NCBI GenBank assembly: GCA_029959085.1
Contig: JARWIR010000018.1
Span: 186,001 to 250,000, forward strand
DNA length: 64,000 nucleotides
From: Nemophila menziesii
Taxonomy: Eukaryota > Streptophyta > Magnoliopsida > Boraginales > Hydrophyllaceae
Direction of reading: 5' to 3'
Shown here: piece after piece, positions 51,876-63,480 of the stretch
Numbering within the stretch: position 1 is the first letter of the stretch
Layout of the letters: every line of letters begins with the position of its first letter
The notes under the pieces: model-generated
What the model saw: the letters and a program-made list of their open reading frames with translations, nothing else
The model's database searches: none
Told to the model about the DNA's origin: nothing
Program-made: the position numbers and the translations under genes

Positions 51876-54800
51876 ATGATAAAAGAAAATATAAATCTAG
51901 ATGTACAAATGAGATGAAAAAATCAATTTCTTCTTTAATTTCACCTCTAGTAATCTAAATATCTCTTCAAACTTTTTGTAGGTTTAATCATAAAATTGTT
52001 GAATGAAAAAAAATTATTCGATTTTTGAAGATTGTAAGAAATGAATAGACTAGGTGTATGATTATATTCCTATGCTAGAGATAAATGGAGGCGTGATAAA
52101 ATGAAAAACTAGGCCCAGCCTATTAGTTGAAATACATAAGAAAAATTAGACCATTTTCATTGGGCCATATACGTATGTCTAAATTGTGGTTTTTTATCTA
52201 TTCAAATATAATATTTAATATAAAATACTCTCGTGTTTTAATTTATTTATGTGTAAAATTTATAAGATCCCTAATATTTTGCAAGTTGAAAAATAAATAT
52301 ATAATTTAACGATATAATTATTTTAGTATTTGTTAACGGATTACGTTGATATAAATGTCTTAGTAGAACTAGGAAAAAATTAGTTCCATTAGAATTTAGC
52401 TATCCAGATATAAGTTATTTTCCTTGTGACTGGGTCCTCAAACACATACTATATTATCTTGATATAATTTTATAAACTAGATGATAGAACAATGAACAAT
52501 ATCACGTATATATGTATGATGAAAAACTAATCTTACGGAAGTTTAATATACTATTATTTTAAAAATATTTATGATAATATGAGTATGGAGACAATTCTTA
52601 CATAACTAATTTTAAATAATATTTATTAATCTTACACATTACATGAAGTATTTCCAAAAATGTTATACCTTCGAAATTCTAAACAATACCAATTGACCTC
52701 CCACGTTTCGTATACCCCGTCACGTAATGAAAATCCAACAATACTACATGGCTCCTACAGTTGTACGCGTAATACAAATTCACAATAAGCCAAAAAAATG
52801 GACAAGCACAAAACCACGATCGATGAAAAAAAAGACAATATTGGATCCAACAATACATTCAATTTGGATCCTCCTTCTTCAATTTCATTTATGGCTGACA
52901 ACAATGAGAATCGAAACCTAACATAATATATTGAAACATAAGGCTGATTTTGAATTATCTACCATTTAGTTTATGGGGTATATGAAATATATTGAATGAG
53001 TGAAATTTTTTGAGAAGAACAAAAACTTTTATTTGTGTTTAGTTGTCATAGATCTATTGTATCCACAAAATCTTTAATACCAAAATCACCAACCTTAACA
53101 TGTCAGATTTTATAAACAGAGTAGATTTGGAGTCTTGAGGTCTGGATGCACTATAACAGGGTTGCATGTGTGCAGGTACTTCATACCCTCTGCCACATCG
53201 AGAGCCATTTCTATTCTTCTTTTTTATATGGTTATTTTGATCAGGCTAGCACATCGAGCGTACGTATATCATCAATACTATTTTTTGTTAAAATATATCA
53301 TCAATACTATAAAATCAAACCAAAAATAAAACCAAAAAATAGGAATAAGTTAAAAAGAAAAGGACCAAATCATAGTAATTTAAGGAGTGTAGGTTTACTT
53401 AAGTAACTTCCCACTTTTACAAACTATATCTATCAAATAAACAAAAGATATAGTAAAATCTAGATTGGTCAATAAAAAAAAAATTAAGTAAATAAGTTCA
53501 ATTAGTAGACCAACAAAGAAAGATAAATCAAGATAAAAATCTCTGAATACCATTGTCAAACACCGTCAAAGGGACAAGATCATGTGAAAGATTGTTTCTT
53601 CTTTTTAAACTTCTATGGTTGTTTAAATAGTAATCCACTTTGCAGCAAATTGAATTAAAACAAAATGTTCCATCGATATGTTGTATCAGTGGCTGCTGTA
53701 GCAGATATTTGATCCAACTGTAAAAGGAATAAGTGATGGTTCATTGTTAGACAAGTATTTCTGCAAGTAATTTAGACAATTATACATTTAATTACTATTA
53801 TTTAACAACACACTTTTCTGTATAATTTTTATTCTCCTCTATCTACTACACCAAGTAGAAAACACATGGATGCATTTCTATTTTTTATCATATTTTAAAT
53901 TAATAAGTATTTTCTTTTACCACTACTTGTATATCTAATTGAGTTGTATTCTCTATTTCTTTCAAAAGAAAATTAAATTTAACTAATAGTATACATATTA
54001 TAGTTTTTTATGTTACTCTTTCTTAGTATGAATGTTTAGAATAAATGAAAATAGTAGATTAAAAATTACAAATTTAAAAAATTGATATGATAAACTAAAC
54101 CTCCAATGGAGTCGGAAATCAATAAATCATATTTTTTACATTATTCTTACATATTTTAAACTCTAAATAAAATTAATTAATAAAAGTATAAAAATATATT
54201 TTTAGTCTAAAACTTACCTCGTAGATGAAATGTCATGACCAACGACCACTTGTGAAATCATTTTCCTGTACGAATACTAATAAATTAAGATCACAATATC
54301 ATCAAAATATTATGTTTTAAGATCTAAATTTTTTCAAATAATGTGATTTCTAAGAATTAATATGTAAGACAAATAAATAAGATTGCATTCTAATTATTAA
54401 AAGGTGTGCAGATTATACACAAAACTATTAGGTAATACAAAAAAAATACATTCAAAAGAAATCACGTACCTGAAAGTGATATTATAGGCTGTAAATCTTA
54501 GATTTGGGCGTAGAAAAAAACATAAATAATATGATTATCTAAAAGAAAATATAAATCTAGATGTACAAATGAGACGAAAAAAACAATTTCTTCAAACTTT
54601 TTGTATGTTTAATCATAAAATTGTTGAATGAAAAAAATAATTCAATTTTTGAAGAATGTAAGAAATGAATAGACTAGGTGTATGATTATATTAAGGCTTG
54701 ACATAAATGAGGGCGTGATAAAATGAAAAACTAGGTCATAGAATTTTCCCAAAATATTATAATCTTTTGTTGTTTTATGGGCCGAGCCTATTAGTTGAAA

Positions 54801-55310
54801 TACATAAGAAAAATTAGACCATTTTCATTGGGCCATATATGTATGTCTAAATTGTGGTTTTTTATCTATTCAAATATAATTTTTAATATAAAATACTCTC
54901 GCGTTTTAATTTATTTATGTGTAAATTTAATAAGATCTCTAATATTTTGCAAGTTGATTAAAAAATATAAAATTTAACGATGTAATTATTTTAGTATTTG
55001 TTAACGGATTAATTTGATATAAATGTCTTAGTAGAACTAGGAAAAAATTAGTTCCTTTAGAATTTAGCTATCCATATATATGTTATTTTCCTTGTGATTG
55101 GGTCCTCAAACACATACTATAATATCTTGATATAATTTTATAAACCAGATAAAAGAACAATGACCAATATCACGTATATATGTATGATCAAAAACTAATC
55201 TTATAAAAGTTTAATATACTATTATTTTAAAAATGTTATGATAATATGAGTATGGAGACAATTCTTACATAATTAATTTTAATTAATATTTATTAATCTA
55301 ATCTTAATAT
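51876..55310. repeat. Macrosatellite unit 10 (truncated type B)
   Basis: Starts mid-unit with sequence matching the last ~750 bases of a unit (as at 19.12 kb). It jumps at 52632 to the 'cacattacatgaag' position, and then runs as a B unit to its end. About 2.5 kb of the unit, including the LINE insertion site, is missing. Confidence 0.85.
53086..53218 (-). pseudogene. Raf-like kinase exon relic, unit 10
   Basis: B-type copy with HPDLK and DFGI. The segment before the loop reads [15 protein letters not shown], closer to the intact family sequence than units 5 and 7. Confidence 0.72.
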
Positions 55311-58300
55311 TGGTAAAATTAACTATCCTTACTATGATTTGCCTACAAAATATAATAAATATATCTTTTGATATTTCATTCACTGATTAAATTGAAAAAC
55401 AAAAAAAAAACTCTTTATTTGTTGAGATATCAGTTTTTATGAGAAATAATAAAGTCTTTGGGAAATGTATGACATGTATGCATAGATTCATTGGAAAGAA
55501 GTATACGAAAAATAAATAAATTTAACTTATTTAAAAATATAAAGATTTATATGAAGATAAGGTTATATTGATTGGATGAGAACAAATCGTTATAATGTTG
55601 ACTCAAACAATGAAATTATTAAGCATGAAAAGAAAAAAAGAAAATTACACTTTTTCTGTTTATGTTACCCTAGTTTTACATAATGTTAGGGTGATTAAGA
55701 ATGAATAGAATGAGCGAGAGAAGGTTATTATAATGATTTTACCAAAATAAAGATCTCTTAGTTTATTACTGATATGGAGAAATGACCAAACTTTTTAGAA
55801 TAGTTTCCAAAATGGAAAGAAAAAATATCGTACAAGTATAGAATATATAATTATTTAGATAAAATTTACATCCAATAATATCCCCATAACCAATGTTGAA
55901 ACTAATATCTCTTCTTGGCCATCTATTACATTGCACGTAACTAGTAGCCAAATATAATTTACATTTGATAAATTTATTAAAATTTATAAAAAGACAACTT
56001 GGCTAAATGTTATCTATGTTGGAGAACAACAAAGATAGTATACGTGTATATTTAGGGAAATAACAATAATATATGTGATAAAATAGGTTTCTAAATCTTG
56101 CAACTATATAATTCATTTACAACGTACGACTAAGAAAAATGGTTTGTTGTTGTGGGTTTATCTTAGTGTTAGTTCATCATAATGTCAAGGAAGTACATCA
56201 CATAAATACATTGACGTGCAGGTAAAGATTGGTTTTAGTCACATGGACAAACTATGGTCATCTACAAAAAATTAATTAAATCTTTTTGTAATAACTAGGA
56301 GATAATATAGACGGATAAAAAATTAACCTTAATATATCCTTTTATTGAGTTTACTTTTTAAATTGTAACAATAAGATTATAAATACAGTTATTACATTGA
56401 AAAGTTTATAAAAATATATTTAAAGGAAAGATAGACACATATATGTACATACAAAGTTTATTATACAACATTTATTTACTCATATTTTGAAAAATAATTA
56501 GTCGATGTGTGGAAAAATATAAAAATAATTTCATAACAATAAATTACCCAAATTTGGTAACACTAGTTAAATAATATAATGTTACATAAGTGAAATATTG
56601 TGCTTGATATATAACAATTGAAACGAACTTTAGATTCACATATTGCCTATTTTTAAAACCCATAAATCTTAACCAACAATTCTTTATTGAACCATTAAAC
56701 CACTAAACCCTATAATATATAACCATTGAAAACACCTTTAGATTCACATATTAACCATTATCATTTAATATATATAAATAATATAAATAATATATAACAA
56801 CTACTAATTTCTAAAATAATAAACTATTTGATTCATTTTATAGCTCAAAAAGACTAAATATTTTTAGTGTTCGTATATGTTTTCTTTTTGCGTTACATAT
56901 TTCTCGCAACATTATATTAAATCTATAAAAGTATAATTTATATGTATATCTAGATTTGTATTAATGAATTTAGAAGTAGGAAAATCAATTTACAGTTAAT
57001 TAATATTTATAAATGGACTCAAGGCCATTATGAGTTTACTTCTTGTAACTAATATATATATATATATATGGTTGATTTTATTTTAACAACTCATACACAT
57101 AATATATAATACATACAATAAGTAAAATTAAATTAACATGTGATGCTATATGAAAACCAATTCAACACACTTTTATATATTATTTTTATATAACTTATGG
57201 TTTACAACGCTAAAAGTTAAAAATAAAACTGTTTTCTCTTATTAAGCTCCTCCAAAATTTAATATAGTTTTTCTCTTTATTTATTTCCAAAAGAAAATCG
57301 AATTGTACTAATAGTATATAACTCATAATATTTTATGTTATTTTTTCTGCACCCTTATTTTGAATAAAAAATATTAGTAAGTAATGACTACAAAAGTTGA
57401 AAAAAACCCACACAATACTCCAATCATATCGTCTGGGTCATTAAAAAATCATATAGTTCATAATATTCATCCATGTTTAAAATGGATAATTACTAACACA
57501 TTACATGAAGTATTTCCAAAAATGTTATTCCTCCCTAATTCTAAACAATACCAATTGACCTCCCCCATTTAGTATACCTCGTCACGTAATGAAAATCTAA
57601 CACTACTACATGGCTCCTACAGTTGTACACGAAATACAAATTCACAATAAGGCAAAAAAACATGGACAAGCCCAAAACCATATGAAAATAAATACAATAT
57701 TGGATCCAACAATACATTCAATTTGGATCCTCCTTCTCCAATTTAATTTATGTTTGACAACAATAAAAATCGAAACCTAACATAATATATTGAAACATAA
57801 GGCTGATTTTGAATTATCTAACTTTACATTTACGGGGTATATGAAATATATTGAATGAGTGAGAATTTTTGGAAAGAACAAAAATGTTTATTTGTGTTTA
57901 GTTGTCGAAGATCTATTGAATCCACAAAAGCTCTAATACCTAAATCACCAACCTTTACATGTCAGATTTTATAAACAGAGTAGATTTGGAATCTTGAGGT
58001 CTCGATGCACTATAACAGGGTTGCACGTGTGCAGGTACTTCATACCCTTTGCCAAATCGAGAGCCATTTTTATTTTTCTTTTTTATATGGTTATTTTGAT
58101 CAGGCTTGCACATCGATTATATCATTAATACTATTTTTTTGTCAAAATATATCATCAATACTATAAAATGGAACCAAAAATAAAACCAAAAAATAGTAAT
58201 AAGTTTAAAAGAAAAGGACCAAAGCATAGTAATTTAAGCAGTATAGATTTACACTTAAGTATCTTCCCACTTTTACAAACTATATCTATCAAATAAACAA

Positions 58301-60196
58301 AAGGTATTGTATAATCTAGATTGGTCAATAAAAAATAAAAAATTAAGTAAAGAAGTTCAATTACTGGACCAACAAAGAAAGATAAATCACGATAAAATTC
58401 TCTGAATACCATTGTCAAACACCGTCAAATGGACAAGATCCTGTGAAAGATTGTTTCTTCTTTTTAAACTTCTATGGTTGTTTAAATAGTAATCCACTTT
58501 GCAATAAATTGAACAAAAACGAAATGTATCATCGATATGTTGTATCAGTGGCTGCTGTAGCAGATATTTGATCCAACTGCAAAAGGAATAAGTGACGGTT
58601 CATTGTTAGACAAGTATTTCTGAAGGTAATTTCGACCATTATACATTTAATTACTATTATTGAACAAAAAACTTTTCTGTATAATTTTTTATTCTCCTCT
58701 TTCTACTACACCAAGTAGAAAAGACATGGATGCATATGTATGTTTTATAATATTTTAAATTAAAAAGTATTTTCTTTTACCACTACTCGTACATCTAATT
58801 GAGTTGTATTCTCTATTTCTTTCAAAAGAAAATTAAATTTTACTAAAAGTACACATATTATAGTTTTTTATATTACTCTTTCTATGTATGAAAGTTTAGA
58901 ATAAATGAAAATAGTAGATAAAAAGTTACAAATTTAAAAAATTGATATGATAAACTAAACCTCCAATTGAGTCGGAAATCAATAAATCATATTTTTTACA
59001 TTATTCTTACATATTTTAAACTCTAAATATAATTTATATTTATGTAAAATTATAAATAAAATTAATTAATAAAAGTATAAAAATATATTTTTAGTCTAAA
59101 ACTTACCTCGTAGATGAAATGTCATGACCAACGACCACTTGTGAAATCATTTTCCTGTACGAATACTAATAAATTAAGATCACAATATCATCAAAATATT
59201 ATGTTTTAAGATCTAAATTTTTTCAAATAATGTGATTTCTAAGAATTAATATGTAAGACAAATAAATAAGATTGCATTCTAATTATTAAAAGGTGTGCAG
59301 ATTATACACAAAACTATTAGGTAATACAAAAAAAATACATTCAAAAGAAATCACGTACCTGAAAGTGATATTATAGATCGTAAATCTTAGATTTGGGCGT
59401 AGAAAAAAACCTAAATAATATAATTATCTAAAAGAAAATATAAATCTAGATGTACAAATGAGATGAAAAAATCAATTTCTTCTTTAATTTCACCTCTAGT
59501 AATCGAAATATCTCTTCAAACATTTTGTAGGTTTAATCATAAAATTGTTGAATGAAAAAAGATTATTCGATTTTTGAAGATTGTAAGAAATGAATAGACT
59601 AGGTGTATGATTATATTACTATGCTTGAGATAAATGGAGGCGTGATAAAATGAAAAACTAGGCCCAGCCTATTAGTTGAAATACATAAGAAAAATTAGAC
59701 CATTTTCATTGGGCCATATACGTATGTCTAAATTGTGGTTTTTTATCTATTCAAATATAATATTTAATATAAAATACTCTCGTGTTTTAATTTATTTATG
59801 TGTAAAATTTATAAGATCCCTAATATTTTGCAAGTTGAAAAATAAATATATAATTTAACGATATAATTATTTTAGTATTTGTTAACAGATTACGTTGATA
59901 TAAATGTCTTAGTAGAACTAGGAAAAAATTAGTTCCTTTAGAATTTAACTATCCATATATATGTTATTTTCCTCGTGATTGGGTCCTCAAACACATACTA
60001 TATAGTATCTTGATATAATTTTATAAACCAGATGAAAGAACAATGACAAATATCACGTGTATATATGTATGATCAAAAACTAATCTTGTAGAAGTTTAAT
60101 ATACTATTATTATAAAAATGTTATGATAATATGAGTATGGAGACAATTCTTACATAATTAATTTTAATTAATATTTATTAATCTAATATTAATATT
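55311..60196. repeat. Macrosatellite unit 11 (type A)
   Basis: 4886-base A unit. Its last ~750 bases share private variants with the start of unit 10 (e.g. 'gatccctaatattttg' and 'aaaataaatatataattt' near 59.82 and 52.27 kb). TA tract of 18 bases at 57052-57069. Confidence 0.9.
57935..58067 (-). pseudogene. Raf-like kinase exon relic, unit 11
   Basis: A-type copy with HRDLK. The metal-binding motif is changed from DFG to DLG by one substitution (aatacctaaatcacc), seen only here. Confidence 0.73.
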
Positions 60197-60244
60197 GATA
60201 AAATTAACTATCCTTACTATGATTTGCCTACAAAATATAATATA
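60197..60244. repeat. Stub of macrosatellite unit 12
   Basis: The unit-start block runs to 'gcctacaaaatataata' and is then cut by the next mobile element, at the same unit position where unit 9 is cut. Confidence 0.85.
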
Positions 60245-60479
60245 TCTATATAATATTGGAGAAGGGCGAACGGCCCGAAATGTCTCCAGTTTTTCTCCAC
60301 ATTTTCTAGCAGATCAAATTTCTATTATTTTCGTCCTTTAGATCGATTTCAATTAATGGTCCAGATTATATAAAATCAATCCACGGTTTAAAATGTCTTG
60401 ATGTCTCCTCTATATTTTTCAGCCCTTGGATTACTTATTTTTTTAATTCAAAATTAAAAACAAAAAACAAAAAGATATC

Positions 60480-60754
60480 ACTTCACCGTTCACCATTTTT
60501 CACAATCCCAATCTTCGTCTCTCTCTCACTTCACCAAGCCACCATCATCGAAGAACCCTAATAGCCCTCCATCTTTTCACAATCCCAATCCATCCTCCAC
60601 CGTCACCGTCTTCGTCTCTCTCTCTCTCTCACTTCACCAAGCCACCATCATCGAGAAACCCTCATAGCCCTCCATCTCTTAATTCACAATCGAAGAACCA
60701 AAAATTAAATCTTCCCACCAAGCCGCTCTCCTGCCCAATCGAAGAACCCATATG
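60480..60754 (+). other. Captured 5' leader with an internal tandem duplication
   Basis: CT-rich, 5'-UTR-like sequence. A block of about 80-100 bases (from 'cacaatcccaatc' through 'ccctccatct') occurs twice, at about 60499-60578 and 60579-60683, with indels and a longer (CT)n in the second copy. It ends 'atatgag|gtaata', an ATG next to a donor-like site, then an intron-like stretch leads into the AHL exon. Splicing the two would not give the AHL frame. Confidence 0.5.
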
Positions 60755-60805
60755 AGGTAATATTTCTGCTCACGGTTTATTACATGACAATCAAGATGCT
60801 AATGT

Positions 60806-61107
60806 ATGATAATGCAGGGGCGCTTTGAGATCTTATCTTTGACTGGTTCATATGCAATTTCTGAATACAATGCCATGAAAACTAGGACAGGTGGATTAAG
60901 TGTCACACTGGCAGGTCCTAATGGACGTGTGGTGGGTGGTGGTGTTGCTGGGGTACTATTAGCTGCTACTCCGATCCAAGTAAACAAACAAACACCTTCT
61001 TCCTTTTTATTGTAATAAATCTTTTCTTTTCTAAATATGACGTGATTTTCTTTTATAGATGGTAGTTGGAAGCTTTATACCATTTGGGTATAAATTATTA
61101 TTTTAAG
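60806..61107 (+). pseudogene. AT-hook nuclear-localized (AHL) protein PPC-domain fragment
   Basis: The exon at about 60817-60979 reads GRFEILSLTGSY, TRTGGLSVTLAGPNGRVVGG, VAGVLLAATPIQ. A gt...ag intron (60980-61058) follows, then MVVGSFIPFGYKLL. This is the PPC/DUF296 domain of plant AHL proteins, DNA-binding transcription regulators. The core GRFEIL and LAGPxGRVVGGGVAG motifs are intact and the intron is correctly bordered. The AT-hook N-terminus and the C-terminus are missing, so this is a captured fragment. Confidence 0.9.
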
Positions 61108-61255
61108 TTAATTGCATTAACGGTCCCTGTTTTATGCAAGATAGCCAAATTTACCCTGTTTTATATTTCAATTGGCTCAACACCCATTTTAATTATACAA
61201 ATCAGTTAATTACATTGAGCAGAGGACTTAACTCTTTCTCTCGGTGGGTGGTGCA

Positions 61256-61340
61256 GGTTTTCTGATACACAGAGTAGATGGAAAGATTGAGAACTCTAGG
61301 AGCGGATTTAACAAAGTATGAAGAGGTAAAAAGGTAATTA
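61256..61340 (+). pseudogene. Small exon-like piece, gene not recognised
   Basis: After 'gtgcag' the sequence has a frame starting MERLRTLGADLTKYEEVK that ends at a donor-like 'aaaag|gtaatt'. The borders and composition suggest a captured exon; too short to identify. Confidence 0.3.
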
Positions 61341-61539
61341 ATATTTGAACTGTTAATTGCAAAATTGGTCCCTGTCCAATAGATTATCTAATCTCATCAC
61401 TTTTGTAATTTTTCAGAAAATCGCCGCCACTCAGGGACCACTCTCTACCATCATTAATCGGTTTTAAAAACCCAAATTAAGGTAAAAAAGTTAAATGATT
61501 TTTAACCTAATCTCATCACTTTTGTAATTTTTCAGAACT

Positions 61540-62035
61540 GCAGTGCATTTTTTGCATAATATAGGGACCTATGGTGCAACTTTTTCATAATATAGGGACC
61601 ATAAATGTATCATTTATTTTTTGTTTTTCTTTTACAAATCATACAATGCTAATGGAAGCTTTTACCGTATGAAAAGTGAGGCTGGTTAGTTCTTTTTTTG
61701 TTTTTCTTTATTATTTATTTTTTGCACAGGGACCTATAATGCGATTTTTGCACAATACAGTGACTTATAGTGCAATTTATGCACAATACATGAACCTGTG
61801 GGATTTTTCGCATCAGGAGAGCGACTATTGTGCACTTTTCTTCTACTACATTTTGCATACTATAGGGACATGCAGTGCAATTTTGCATACTATAGGGACC
61901 TACCGTGCATTTTTTCATAATATAGGGACCTGCAGTACATTTTTTGCATAATATAGGGACCTCAAGTGTAATCTTTTTATAACATATTGACCTACAGTAC
62001 ATTCTTTTCATAATATAGGGACCTGTAGTGCATTT
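61540..62035 (+). repeat. Degenerate minisatellite with 'atagggacct' core
   Basis: At least nine imperfect copies of a ~31-37-base motif of the form 'gtgcattttttgcataatatagggacct', in two clusters (61540-61610 and 61725-62035). Frames on either strand through it are repeat translations with recurring short motifs, not genes. Confidence 0.8.
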
Positions 62036-62074
62036 TTTAAGATTAAACTCTGATTCTATAACTTTGCACTGCAG

Positions 62075-62156
62075 ACAATTTTATCGATCCGCTCAAGAAC
62101 CGATAATCTCTACTCAAATGACGACAAGGAATTATCTGAAGCGAAAAACCTCAGAG
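62075..62156 (+). pseudogene. Exon-like piece, gene not recognised
   Basis: Bounded by 'ctgcag' and 'tcagag|gttagt', with open frames in two phases (one reading TILSIRSRTDNLYS). Good splice borders suggest a captured exon; the family is unclear. Confidence 0.35.
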
Positions 62157-62478
62157 GTTAGTTTTTTTCTTTGAATTTTTGGGTTAAAATACCTCTGGCA
62201 CGTGTACTTAACAATAAAAATGGATGGAATTGGATGTGGGGACTTACATTGTTGAATAACTAAAGTTTGAGAACCATTTGGGTAACTTTTAAACTTCAGG
62301 TCTGATTCTATGAAGGAGTTCAGAATGTTCATGTGGTGATACTAGGAGCAATGTCATTTCGGGGAAAACACTTAATTAGGAGATAATCTTTGCAACAATA
62401 ACTTGCTAATCATGGTAATCTACTTCACCTTCTTCTTCTTTAACTTGCTCTACCTTAACTTCCTATGTAATTTCATAG

Positions 62479-62646
62479 TATGTTCAGCTTCAGCTTATGC
62501 ATGTACAGTTCAACAAGGTTTAGCTCCAGGTTTAGGACTTGGTATTCTTTTGTTAAGTGTGTTTGGAACTTACGGACTTGCTATATGGTATGGATCTGTG
62601 CTGGTAGTGTTATTAATGTCATTATAGCTGTAATGACTGGTGGAAT
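62479..62646 (+). pseudogene. ABCB (P-glycoprotein-like) transporter exon fragment
   Basis: After acceptor 'tttcatag' the frame reads YACTVQQGLAPGLGLG, then YGLAIWYGS. After a deletion and frame change it reads GSVINVIIAVMTGGM and ends at donor 'gtaagt' (62647). In plant ABCB full transporters this stretch is part of the first membrane domain (QQGL..GLG...YGLA.WYGSKLI..GG.VINVI.AVMTGGMSLGQ). About ten residues between WYGS and GSVIN are lost. No nucleotide-binding domain is nearby. Confidence 0.82.
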
Positions 62647-63052
62647 GTAAGTGTTTGTTTATTTGCCTCCGATACCCTGAAACTTGCTAATTAACCATTT
62701 TAATTGATTAATTCCAGGGCTACTAAAGCAACCCAGGGCTAGATAATTGAAACTCAATTTACATCAGCAGATCATCAATTTATAGACTTATTAGATGTAC
62801 ATTGCACATTGGTCTTTAAGTAATGCAAAATAGCCAAATATACACTGCTAAGGTTTAGTACAAACTGTGTGTGCACGTGATTTGTGTAGAGTTTGATGAT
62901 CTCTGTTCGTGCGTTTGCGTGTGTGTTCATGTGTATTATGACAAACAAAGTGATTCTTATGATTGTATAAAGTATTTCTCAAACTGTCATTATTTACAAT
63001 TATACCCTCCTTGGGAGAATTAATTACTGACCTGTTTGAGTTTATTTTGCAG

Positions 63053-63480
63053 AGAAAACGAACTGCCTAAGTGTATTCTTAATGCAGATTTACACGGTGC
63101 ATTTATTATAGGTGAAGAAATATATAAATTAGTATTAATATAATATTTGATTGTGTTATGTTGAGTTAATTGTGTTTTTCTTGCATTTGTTGAATGCAAA
63201 GTAGATTCCTTAAATGGAGTTAATGGTTTAATGATTCGTGAAACTGCTGAGACATTTGGAATAATCACACAAGATAATAAGTTTAGAGGTAATGGATTTT
63301 TTTAAATTTCTATTTGCGTAATTTTATTCGTATTAACAATTAATTTGTTTTGATTTTTTTAATTAAATTTGTATTGTAGTTGTGGCGAAGAAACTTTCGG
63401 TTTTTATGCTTCACGTTGATTGCTGGAAGATTACATTGCATGGAGATAAACTTACATCAAGGACAATCATGTCTTCATGA
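63053..63480 (+). pseudogene. POP4: RNase P/MRP subunit POP4 (Rpp29) 3' exons
   Basis: Three exons. 63053-63111 reads ENELPKCILNADLHGAFII. About 63187-63288 reads VVECKVDSLNGVNGLMIRET and AETFGIITQDNKFR. 63380-63480 reads VVAKKLSVFMLHVDCWKI and TLHGDKLTSRTIMSS, then stop. ADLHGA, the RET..F.IIT...KFRVV block and the C-terminal HGDK..SR match POP4/Rpp29, an Sm-like-fold protein of RNase P and RNase MRP. Donors 63112 and 63289 and the last acceptor are normal, but the acceptor before the middle exon is 'at' (63185-63186) instead of 'ag'. N-terminal exons are absent, so it is probably a captured, broken fragment. If the mobile element ended before 63 kb it could be a host gene tail. Confidence 0.82.

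Noticed and set aside
60245..60400. Left end of a second copy of the 40-kb TIR element
   Set aside because: Both contain 'gag.a.ggg' near their edge, but the 41-base terminal repeat is not present here; the end fits a Helitron better.
61676..62011. Frames of 91 and 98 codons on opposite strands
   Set aside because: Translations of the 'atagggacct' minisatellite; they show short periodic peptide repeats.
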